Origin: SSEF01 sp964604195
Lineage (GTDB): Bacteria; Patescibacteriota; Minisyncoccia; Moranbacterales; UBA1568
DNA: 5,421 nt
Assembly (NCBI GenBank): GCA_964604195.1
Contig: CAZRXW010000044.1
Span: 1-5,421, forward strand
Direction: 5' to 3'
Positions 1-5,133 of the stretch are shown here, in pieces; position 1 is the stretch's first letter, and every line of letters begins with the position of its first letter. The position numbers were made by a program, and so were the translations under genes. Under the pieces are notes generated by a model. That model made no database searches. It had not been told where the DNA came from and saw only the letters and a list, made by a program, of their open reading frames with translations.

Positions 1-26
1 CAGCGACGCTGTTTGACTAAGAGGAA

Positions 27-48
27 TCCCTGGGCGTAAGCCCAGGGA
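27..48. terminator. Perfect GC-rich hairpin, probable terminator
   Basis: A 9-bp perfect stem (27-35 pairing with 40-48) closes a 4-nt loop that reads GTAA on the plus strand (a GNRA tetraloop) and TTAC on the minus strand. It lies 18 nt past the stop of the minus-strand gene at 67-345, so it most simply ends that transcript. In the minus direction it is followed only by ATTCCTCTT, a poor U-tract, and in the plus direction by AGGTTCAAAT. It may therefore be a bidirectional hairpin between convergent genes, or a 3'-end stabilising structure. The hairpin itself is certain; the terminator role is inferred. Confidence 0.65.
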
Positions 49-66
49 GGTTCAAATATAAAAATA

Positions 67-345
67 TCACTTGCCGCTCCAGGCGTCGCCGATTTTATCA
101 TAATCAGCATCCCATTCGGCCACTAAATCGCGGCCTTTTTTAGGATCAAGAATTCCTTGAATGAGCGTAACACGACGATCGGATTCTTCTTGTCCGAGAA
201 AGCGCATGGTTGGATCGAAACCAACTTTTTCATTGAAGAGCTTCTCGAGTTCAGTAGTTGCTAATCCTTCAAGATTATTTGGAGCTTCTTTATTTACCGG
301 CGCTGGAGCTGATCCCTCAAAATCAAAACTCATTTGTTCTGGCAT
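67..345 (-). CDS. Small acidic hypothetical protein, possible HeH/SAP-like helical domain
   Basis: A 92-residue protein that I do not recognise as a named family. There is no signal peptide or membrane segment, so it is probably cytoplasmic. Residues 1-25 look disordered (Pro/Ala/Asn-rich). Residues 26-68 read like two helices with a short turn (LATTELEKLFNEK, then RRVTLIQGILDP); the 'ELxxL...K..LI..I' spacing loosely recalls HeH/SAP-type helical modules, but this is only a resemblance. The C-terminal 25 residues are Asp/Trp/Lys-rich. The ATG at 345 is the first in frame, with a second ATG at 333 (Met5); neither has a clear Shine-Dalgarno. An extended -10 box sits 27 nt upstream of the first ATG, so the gene is probably transcribed on its own rather than only by read-through from 424-876. 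It ends in TGA, the only gene here that does. Confidence 0.72.
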   Translation of the reverse strand: MPEQMSFDFEGSAPAPVNKEAPNNLEGLATTELEKLFNEKVGFDPTMRFLGQEESDRRVTLIQGILDPKKGRDLVAEWDADYDKIGDAWSGK

Positions 346-372
346 AGTCTTGATGTAGTAGTTACACCAGAT

Positions 373-381
373 AGTATATCA
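373..381 (-). promoter_or_regulatory. Extended -10 promoter for the 67-345 gene
   Basis: Read on the minus strand this is TGATATACT: the TGN extension plus TATACT, five of six matches to TATAAT. The expected start of transcription, about 7 nt beyond the box, is near 366, giving a leader of about 20 nt. No convincing -35 lies at 16-18 nt spacing, which suits an extended -10 promoter. It is the same TGNTATACT form seen twice at 2692-2738. Confidence 0.5.
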
Positions 382-423
382 TTTTTTAAGAAAGAAGCGC
401 CGAGAGTTAATTATGCCTAGTGG

Positions 424-876
424 TTATTCTAGTAAATCTTCGGTTACTCTAACCTGGCAAGTTTTGCGGAGGGTTGAATCGGTGATGGTGTCACAGCCGG
501 AGAGATTCCCTTCTTTGATAGCCGTATCTTTTTGCTCAATATCTTTTGATAGATTGGGATCAGTGAGTGTGGGAGTGGAGGTAGCGGGATCAGGTGAGAG
601 TCCGCAGACATTTTGACAGTATACATACTGATCAGGGGATGTCTCAAAAGCGGCGCACTCATTAGTACAGTCTATGGGGAGAATTTCGACAAAAGACGGA
701 GAGGCCGAGGTTGGTGTGATGGTCTCTTCTGAGGGATCTTCTTTGGTACTTTCCAGCTTATTCTCTTGGTTCTTTTGTTCAAAAACAGTCCCACCTTCTT
801 GTTGTAGGGTGAGGAAGATAATTCCCCCCAAAGTTAAACAACTAATGAGAGTTAGCCAAAGAGCTGAGCGATGCAT
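424..876 (-). CDS. Membrane-anchored protein with twin CX3C and CX11C cysteine motifs
   Basis: A 150-residue protein of unknown function. Residues 6-24 form one hydrophobic segment after a short N-terminus with one Arg; no signal-peptidase AxA site follows, so it is probably an N-terminal anchor with the rest outside the cell. Residues 25-62 are a charged, Ser/Thr/Pro-rich linker. Residues 70-91 hold C70-x3-C74-x12-C87-x3-C91, and residues 128-140 hold a third pair, C128-x11-C140, inside a predicted helical stretch (ITDSTLRKTCQVR). Such spacing suits disulfide-stapled helical hairpins; the fold is an inference. The start ATG lies 5 nt after the stop of the SpoIID/LytB-like gene with no room for an independent promoter, so the two are co-transcribed and probably translationally coupled. 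It may be an accessory partner of that enzyme, as the small lipoprotein LytA accompanies LytB in Bacillus lytABC, but there is no sequence likeness to claim. Confidence 0.82.
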   Translation of the reverse strand: MHRSALWLTLISCLTLGGIIFLTLQQEGGTVFEQKNQENKLESTKEDPSEETITPTSASPSFVEILPIDCTNECAAFETSPDQYVYCQNVCGLSPDPATSTPTLTDPNLSKDIEQKDTAIKEGNLSGCDTITDSTLRKTCQVRVTEDLLE

Positions 877-881
877 AGGTG

Positions 882-2672
882 TTAGTAGGCGCGGATGAGG
901 TCGACACCGGGGTAATAGTGCTGGAGCATGCTGTCCCAGGTAGCATTATCATATTTGGCCATACGAACCGCTCCATTGGCTGAAAGCCCTACCATATGGT
1001 TGCCTCGTGAGGCGAGAGAACAAGTTGATTCGCTCTCATGTTTGCCACGTACATCGCTCGCGCTGGAGAGCCAAGGGTAGAGCGTAGACGTTTTGCCGGT
1101 TTCCGTTTTACAGCTTCTTCCCCAGTGACCATCTTCGAAGCGACGGGTAGCGCCATCGGTCCATGAACTGTAAGGAGTCAGCGCTACCTCGCGTTCATAC
1201 ATAACGAGTGTGCCTCTGGTGGCTTCTGCTCCCTTTCGAATATCTGGATGAGTGACTTCCCAATCATAACCAAGGTAGACTTGGTTACCAGCCGTGGCGT
1301 CAACCTTGAAGCCTTGATCAGCATACTTAGTACTCCACTTGAGTTTCCAATAACCATAAGTCCGGAAAATGGTGGTCATGAGTTTATCGTACTCATCGGG
1401 GCCACTCCCGGTGATTTCGCCCATACCCCAGACATAGTGTTCGAGTGGCAGGGTATTGATAACCCAAATACGGTCACCATCAGATTCGGGTGAATCGTAG
1501 AAACGGAGTTTGATATTGCCACGATAGCGATCAAATGAAGAATTAGGTCGATTGACGTCGAAGATAGTAGCGGTAGTATCAGCTTCAAAACGGACCTCTT
1601 TGGAGGTTTCAGCCAGGGTGGCATCGGTGTCAGGATCGTAGACTCTAAAGCGTTTATCACCAATGTATTTGACGCGGATACTCTTATTGGCAGCAATCTG
1701 AGCGAGCGTCTCACCATTGCGATGAATTACTTTCCAATTACCATCGGCTTTAATCTTGAAGGCTGATTCTCGAAGATCGCCAGGAACAAAATTGAAAATA
1801 CCCACAGAAATTTCGGGACCGAGTTCACTCGTGTCAAGATTAGCATCGCCTGTGTCGGTCACTTTACCTTCCTCGAGAGCTTTTTTATAGCGTTCATAAC
1901 CGAGCTTGTGGGTATCGCTCCCGTAGTTTTTATAGGCCTCGTATTCTGGTCGATTGAAACGAAGGAGGTGTCCATAGCCAGCAAATGGTTTGTGGGAGAA
2001 GTAGGTATTTTTATCATCACTGTAACTGATGTACTCTCTTGCAATAGGTGCGAGTGAAGCATAGCGAGTGGGATTTTTGGCCCACTTCTTGTATTTTTTG
2101 GCGAGCGATTTGAGGTATTTCTTTTCAGCTTTACGGCTCTCAAAGTATTTAGCACGCCACGAGACACCTGTGTAACGTTCGTACTTCTTGTAGAGCTGAT
2201 ATTGTTCGTACTTTTGAAACAGGAGGTACTGCTTATAGAGAGGGTAGTCAGCGCTATAGTCCTCGGTAGGAGGCACCTCTTCTGCTGGTGGTTCATCTAC
2301 TTCTACGGCTTCAGGCGAGGGAGTATTCTCAAGAACAGTGGTATCAGAGGCAATAGGCAAAGCTGTGTCAGGGACAACTGGTTGTTCGGATGGGGGAGCT
2401 GCTGGCGTTTCTGCGAGAACAGGAAGTGATTGATCTGAAGGTAGAGGGGCCTCTGTAGGAGCTGGTTCAGTCGAAGGCTCAGTCAGTGTCTCCGGAACCC
2501 CATTAGGAGAAACAATCTCGGAAGGGGTGGTAATTTCAGTAGTGGTGACAGTGGGAATAGTCTCGAGGGGCGGTTCTTCTGCTTGAGCCATCAAAAAAAC
2601 AGCGAAAAAGGTAACGCTCAATCCAAAAATCATTAATACATGTAAAAAGAGGGAAAAAACAGATCGTGACAC
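882..2672 (-). CDS. SpoIID/LytB-domain peptidoglycan-acting exported protein
   Basis: A 596-residue exported protein. Residues 5-28 are hydrophobic and followed by A29-Q-A31, a likely signal-peptidase I site. Residues 32-140 are an acidic Pro/Thr/Glu linker with no Lys or Arg. Residues 143-167 carry an aromatic residue at exactly every third position, merging into a Lys-rich helical stretch to about 204. The SpoIID/LytB domain spans roughly 287-594: INTLPLEHYVWGMGEI (405-420), with E419 at the place of the catalytic Glu of Bacillus SpoIID; FRTYGY (436-441) for the usual ARTYA; a variant of the H-G-V-G-M-S-Q-x-G-A box at GNHMVGLSANGA (557-568); and HYYPGVDL near the end. The family includes SpoIID, a lytic transglycosylase of peptide-free glycan strands, and the amidase enhancer LytB. 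Outside spore formers a wall-remodelling or cell-separation role is likelier. C521 and C551 could pair. The start is GTG at 2672; the next ATG in frame (Met14) would cut into the signal sequence. It heads a two-gene operon with 424-876. Confidence 0.93.
   Translation of the reverse strand: MSRSVFSLFLHVLMIFGLSVTFFAVFLMAQAEEPPLETIPTVTTTEITTPSEIVSPNGVPETLTEPSTEPAPTEAPLPSDQSLPVLAETPAAPPSEQPVVPDTALPIASDTTVLENTPSPEAVEVDEPPAEEVPPTEDYSADYPLYKQYLLFQKYEQYQLYKKYERYTGVSWRAKYFESRKAEKKYLKSLAKKYKKWAKNPTRYASLAPIAREYISYSDDKNTYFSHKPFAGYGHLLRFNRPEYEAYKNYGSDTHKLGYERYKKALEEGKVTDTGDANLDTSELGPEISVGIFNFVPGDLRESAFKIKADGNWKVIHRNGETLAQIAANKSIRVKYIGDKRFRVYDPDTDATLAETSKEVRFEADTTATIFDVNRPNSSFDRYRGNIKLRFYDSPESDGDRIWVINTLPLEHYVWGMGEITGSGPDEYDKLMTTIFRTYGYWKLKWSTKYADQGFKVDATAGNQVYLGYDWEVTHPDIRKGAEATRGTLVMYEREVALTPYSSWTDGATRRFEDGHWGRSCKTETGKTSTLYPWLSSASDVRGKHESESTCSLASRGNHMVGLSANGAVRMAKYDNATWDSMLQHYYPGVDLIRAY
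2172..2246 (-). repeat. Nine-unit aromatic-x-x protein repeat
   Basis: This stretch encodes residues 143-167 of the SpoIID/LytB-like protein, where Tyr (once Phe, residue 152) falls at 143, 146, 149, 152, 155, 158, 161, 164 and 167. The spacers are mostly Lys, Gln, Glu and Leu. At DNA level the plus-strand word GTTCGTACTT occurs at 2177-2186 and 2204-2213, exactly 27 nt (nine codons) apart, which hints at an internal duplication. Tyr codons are mixed TAC and TAT, so the array is not a recent homogeneous microsatellite. Confidence 0.85.
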
Positions 2673-2691
2673 AGTGTTTGTTTCTCATCCC

Positions 2692-2700
2692 AGTATAGCA
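2692..2700 (-). promoter_or_regulatory. Extended -10 promoter of the SpoIID/LytB operon
   Basis: The minus strand reads TGCTATACT, again TGN plus TATACT. The predicted transcription start is near 2685, leaving a leader of about 13 nt before the GTG at 2672 with no good Shine-Dalgarno inside it. The only purine-rich word, GGGATGAG, would straddle the transcription start. A TATAGC word is repeated 10 bp apart (2694-2699 and 2704-2709) and overlaps this box. Confidence 0.5.
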
Positions 2701-2729
2701 TAATATAGCTGCTTGCTGAGATGATTCTC

Positions 2730-2738
2730 TGGTATACT
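2730..2738 (+). promoter_or_regulatory. Extended -10 promoter of the plus-strand cluster
   Basis: TGGTATACT (TGN plus TATACT) lies only 10 nt before the ATG at 2749. Transcription would start near 2745, giving a leader of about 4 nt, so the mRNA may be close to leaderless. If transcription starts a little earlier, the purine run GAGAGGG (2739-2745) could act as a ribosome binding site. The box is 35 nt from the oppositely facing -10 at 2692-2697, so polymerase binding at the two promoters should interfere. Confidence 0.5.
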
Positions 2739-2748
2739 GAGAGGGCCT

Positions 2749-3366
2749 ATGCTTTCTCCACTAAAAACTTTTTCTTGGTTAACTATTGGGTACCTTGCGC
2801 TTTGCTTGGTGCTCTCGGTCAATCCAGTTGATCGTACAACGTGGTTTGTTGAAAATCTTACGGTTTGGATTATTGTTGGTGCCATGTGGGTACTTTGGCG
2901 TTTGGATATTCGTTTCTCCTCAATGGCGTATGGACTCATGTTTGCCTTGGTATATCTCCACACCATTGGAGGGCACTATACTTTTGCTCATGTGCCGTTT
3001 GACTGGGTAACAAATTGGTTTGGATTTGAACGCAATCACTTTGATCGAGTAGCTCATTTTACGGTTGGCTTCTATGCCTTTGCTATTGCCGAATGGCTTT
3101 TCACAAAATGTCTCGTAGCCAACCGCTTCCTACTGTTTACGTATCCTGTATTTGTTATTGCTACCATAGCGATGAGTTACGAATTGATCGAGTGGATATA
3201 TGCTGCGCTTGCTAATCCCGAAGCAGGTATTGCCTACTTAGGGAGTCAGGGAGACGTGTGGGACGCTCAGAAGGATATGCTGGCTGATACTTTGGGGGCG
3301 ATTGTAGCAACAGCACTGTTTTTTGTCATTCGCCGACCGAGAGTCTCTCTAGTGGAACAAGAGTAA
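2749..3366 (+). CDS. yjdF: YjdF/DUF2238 family polytopic membrane protein
   Basis: A 205-residue inner-membrane protein of the DUF2238 family (E. coli YjdF; not the B. subtilis protein of that name), whose biochemical function is unknown. About six membrane segments are visible, near residues 10-24, 36-52, 58-73, 102-119, 127-148 and 181-195. Family signatures are clear: H71-x4-H76 followed by Tyr77; ERNHFDRVAHFTVGF (94-108) with R95, N96, D99, R100 and H103; SYELIEW (143-149) with E145 and E148; and GSQGDVWDAQKDMLAD (165-180). This many conserved His, Asp, Glu and Gln residues at membrane boundaries suggests an intramembrane enzyme or metal site; that is inference. The length is typical of the family. 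The ATG at 2749 directly follows the promoter and is the first gene of the plus-strand cluster; the next gene starts 5 nt after its stop. Confidence 0.94.
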   Translation: MLSPLKTFSWLTIGYLALCLVLSVNPVDRTTWFVENLTVWIIVGAMWVLWRLDIRFSSMAYGLMFALVYLHTIGGHYTFAHVPFDWVTNWFGFERNHFDRVAHFTVGFYAFAIAEWLFTKCLVANRFLLFTYPVFVIATIAMSYELIEWIYAALANPEAGIAYLGSQGDVWDAQKDMLADTLGAIVATALFFVIRRPRVSLVEQE

Positions 3367-3371
3367 ACTCT

Positions 3372-3659
3372 ATGAAGTTTCAGTTTACTGCCAAGATGTT
3401 TCGCTACACCGTGGAGCCAGCTAGTTGGTACTTTGTGGAAACAGACAAAGAACTTGCTGCTACTCTGAGGCAGTCAGCTAAACGTACTAAGGGTTTTGGA
3501 TTTATCCCAGTTGAAGTAACGGTAGGGAAAACGACTTGGCGGACTACCTTCTTTCCTACGAAAAAGAGAACCTACCTTTTGGCGATCAAGGCAATGGTTC
3601 GACGTAAGGAGGATATCCGTGAGGGGGATTATGTTTCGGTAGATGTCAAATTAATCTAG
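3372..3659 (+). CDS. DUF1905 domain protein
   Basis: A 95-residue soluble protein that is almost entirely one DUF1905 domain. Visible hallmarks are the N-terminal strand FQFTAKMF, W19-Y-F-V (the usual 'W.fv' position), a glycine turn then FIPVEVTVGKTTWRTTFFP (44-62), Y68-LLAIKAMVRR (68-78), and the closing EGDYVSVDVKL (84-94). The family is expected to form a small beta-barrel. Its function is unknown; related proteins often carry an extra YdeI/OmdA-type domain, absent here. The ATG follows the YjdF stop by 5 nt and the next gene begins 12 nt after this stop, so it is internal to the operon. No strong Shine-Dalgarno precedes it. Confidence 0.9.
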   Translation: MKFQFTAKMFRYTVEPASWYFVETDKELAATLRQSAKRTKGFGFIPVEVTVGKTTWRTTFFPTKKRTYLLAIKAMVRRKEDIREGDYVSVDVKLI

Positions 3660-3671
3660 TAATGCGGTGTC

Positions 3672-4427
3672 ATGTTTTTTAAAAAGGAAAAAAAATTGAA
3701 GAATCATCCTGAGGAAATCGTTAATTTTCCTATGCGACTCAACCGATTCATGGCGTTGCGGGGTTTGGCTACACGAAGGGGAGCAGACGAACTTATTACT
3801 GCCGGTTTGGTTCGAATTGATGGTCGAGTAGCTCGGGTGGGAGAGCGGATTGAGAGTTCGCAGACGGTCGTTGAGCTTGCTGAAGGGGCTGGTATGTTAC
3901 AGAAAGACTACATTTACATTGCTTATTACAAGCCGAGAGGTATCATTACTCATTCTCCAAAGCGGAGCGAAAAATCTATTCAAGATATCAGCAAGATCAA
4001 AGGGGTATTTCCGGTCGGTCGTCTCGATAAGGATTCTGAGGGGCTCATCATATTGACCAATGATGGTCGAGTCACTGAGCGACTTTTGAGTCCACGGTTT
4101 GAGCATGAGAAGGAGTATTTTGTTTCTATTGATGAACACTGGCCGCATACTATTCAGCAGGAGCTGGAGCGCGGTATTGAAGAAAATGGGGAAAATCTTC
4201 ACGCAAAGAAATTTCTACCAATCAATAAAAATCAAGCTACTATTATTCTTACCGAGGGAAAGAAACATGAGATTCGTCGCATGCTTGCTTATTTTGATTT
4301 GTCAGTAAATGAACTAAGGCGAGTCCGTATTATGAATGTCCACGCAGGTTCACTCAGACCGGGTGAAGGTCGTGAACTCAGTGGCAGAGCCCGAGCAGGA
4401 TTTCTCAAGGATCTTGGATTGAATTAG
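3672..4427 (+). CDS. 23S rRNA pseudouridine synthase, RsuA/RluB/RluF family (RluF-like)
   Basis: A 251-residue enzyme converting uridine to pseudouridine in ribosomal RNA. An S4 RNA-binding domain covers about 21-67 (MRLNRFMALRGLATRRGADE, then LVRIDGRVA). The catalytic domain starts at YKPRGIITH (86-94) and holds motif II GRLDKDSEGLIILTNDG (116-132) with the nucleophile D119; HEKEYFVSID (145-154), KKHEIRRML (197-205) and LRRVRIMNV (215-223) follow. The 'GRLDKDSEGL' and 'R.RIMNV' forms resemble E. coli RluF (23S U2604) more than RsuA, though RluB (U2605) is not excluded without alignment. Residues 1-20 are a Lys-rich extension ahead of the S4 domain. The alternative start Met21 at 3732 would remove it, and neither start has a well-spaced Shine-Dalgarno, so the start is uncertain. 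It sits mid-cluster between membrane-protein genes. Confidence 0.96.
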   Translation: MFFKKEKKLKNHPEEIVNFPMRLNRFMALRGLATRRGADELITAGLVRIDGRVARVGERIESSQTVVELAEGAGMLQKDYIYIAYYKPRGIITHSPKRSEKSIQDISKIKGVFPVGRLDKDSEGLIILTNDGRVTERLLSPRFEHEKEYFVSIDEHWPHTIQQELERGIEENGENLHAKKFLPINKNQATIILTEGKKHEIRRMLAYFDLSVNELRRVRIMNVHAGSLRPGEGRELSGRARAGFLKDLGLN

Positions 4428-4434
4428 TGTATTT

Positions 4435-5112
4435 ATGGCAAGTTTTCGAGCTCATGTTTCATTAGGAATGGCTACGGGTATTCTTGGGGTAATGATACTT
4501 GGTACGGCTCTCGTGACCCATGATATGTTTTTGGCACTCAGTCTTTTTTTGGCTGCCGCACTTGGCTCAGTATTGCCTGATATCGATAGTGATTCTGGAA
4601 TTCCTTTCCATGTTGCTTTTGGTTCTTTCTCCCTGGTGGGCGCTGCACTCACCGGCTCTCGAATATATCAAGACGATCCGACGAATGTGATGAATGTTCT
4701 TGTTTGGTCTCTTGGTACTTTCTTCTTTATTTATGTCTTCATTGGTTGGTGTTTCAAACGCTTTACGCGGCATCGTGGCATGGCTCACTCACTCCCGGCT
4801 GCGCTCCTGGCGGGACTCCTCTTGTTTTTTGTTGTGGTCAGGTTTTCCTATAGTGATGAAGAAGCCTTCTTGTTGGCCCTCGCTCTTGTTGCTGGGTATA
4901 TTGGCCATCTGGTACTTGATGAACTCTACGCGGCTACAAATTTTCATGGGAGGCCCTTTATTCCTAATAAAGCCCTGGGGAGTGCTTTGAAACTTACTTC
5001 AGATAACACCATGATTAATCTTGCTGTTTATGGCACCCTTCTTTTTTTGTTAGCTGGGAACGTTGGTCGTTTCTCGCTTCTCCTCGAGCAATTCTGGAAG
5101 ACAGTCCAGTAG
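4435..5112 (+). CDS. YdjM-family membrane-bound metal-dependent hydrolase
   Basis: A 225-residue polytopic membrane protein of the YdjM family (LexA-binding, inner-membrane putative hydrolase in E. coli terms). The metal-ligand pattern is intact: H7 in FRAHVSLG; GSVLPDIDSDSG (44-55) with D49, D51 and D53; KRFTRHRGMAHSLPA (108-122) with H113, R114 and H118; and GYIGHLVLDELY (154-165) with H158 and D162. K186 in ALKLTSDN is probably also conserved. Hydrophobic segments lie near 14-28, 31-47, 60-74, 87-107, 119-136, 143-163 and 193-209. The substrate is unknown; a phosphodiester or lipid-linked substrate in the membrane is often supposed but not shown here. The ATG lies 7 nt after the preceding stop with no visible Shine-Dalgarno, so translation probably depends on coupling. 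I saw no convincing LexA box upstream. Confidence 0.93.
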   Translation: MASFRAHVSLGMATGILGVMILGTALVTHDMFLALSLFLAAALGSVLPDIDSDSGIPFHVAFGSFSLVGAALTGSRIYQDDPTNVMNVLVWSLGTFFFIYVFIGWCFKRFTRHRGMAHSLPAALLAGLLLFFVVVRFSYSDEEAFLLALALVAGYIGHLVLDELYAATNFHGRPFIPNKALGSALKLTSDNTMINLAVYGTLLFLLAGNVGRFSLLLEQFWKTVQ

Positions 5113-5117
5113 GAGTT

Positions 5118-5126
5118 TGCTAGTAT
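5118..5126 (+). promoter_or_regulatory. Possible extended -10 before the DUF4395-like gene
   Basis: TGCTAGTAT fits TGN plus a TANNAT-type -10. Transcription would start near 5133, the base before the ATG at 5134, giving an essentially leaderless mRNA. The box is weaker than the three TGNTATACT boxes and may be chance; the gene can also be read from the upstream cluster. Confidence 0.25.
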
Positions 5127-5133
5127 ATGGGAG

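Noticed and set aside
1..11. Small palindrome CAGCG-A-CGCTG at the window edge
   Set aside because: A 5-bp arm is too short to stand alone and its context is cut off by the window boundary.
1..20. Tail of an upstream plus-strand gene (for example a frame ending TAA at 18-20 or TGA at 14-16)
   Set aside because: Only four or five codons are visible and two frames end in this stretch, so no frame can be chosen.
836..848. Lipobox-like L-I-S-C at residues 10-13 of the 424-876 protein
   Set aside because: The pattern fits, but only a few hydrophobic residues precede the Cys and the hydrophobic segment continues well beyond it, unlike a lipoprotein signal. A plain N-terminal anchor is more likely.
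1859..2296. Minus-strand open frame inside the SpoIID/LytB-like gene, along with others at 1376-1717 (minus), 1248-1493 (plus) and 2202-2429 (plus)
   Set aside because: They overlap a gene with clear domain motifs, have no recognisable family features and biased shadow-type composition.
2727..2743. Hairpin CTCT...AGAG around the -10 box before the YjdF-like gene
   Set aside because: Only four base pairs with a 9-nt loop; too weak to call an operator or attenuator.
2685..2966. Minus-strand open frame opposite the YjdF-like gene and promoter region
   Set aside because: It lies antisense to a confident DUF2238 gene and covers both promoters; no family resemblance.
3897..4202. Minus-strand open frame opposite the pseudouridine synthase
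   Set aside because: Antisense to the catalytic motif of a well-recognised enzyme; no independent coding signs.
5127..5133. ATG at 5127 with AGGAG 11 nt upstream as an alternative gene start
   Set aside because: It is in a different frame from the DUF4395-like protein and runs into a stop after about 33 codons with no hydrophobic or family features.
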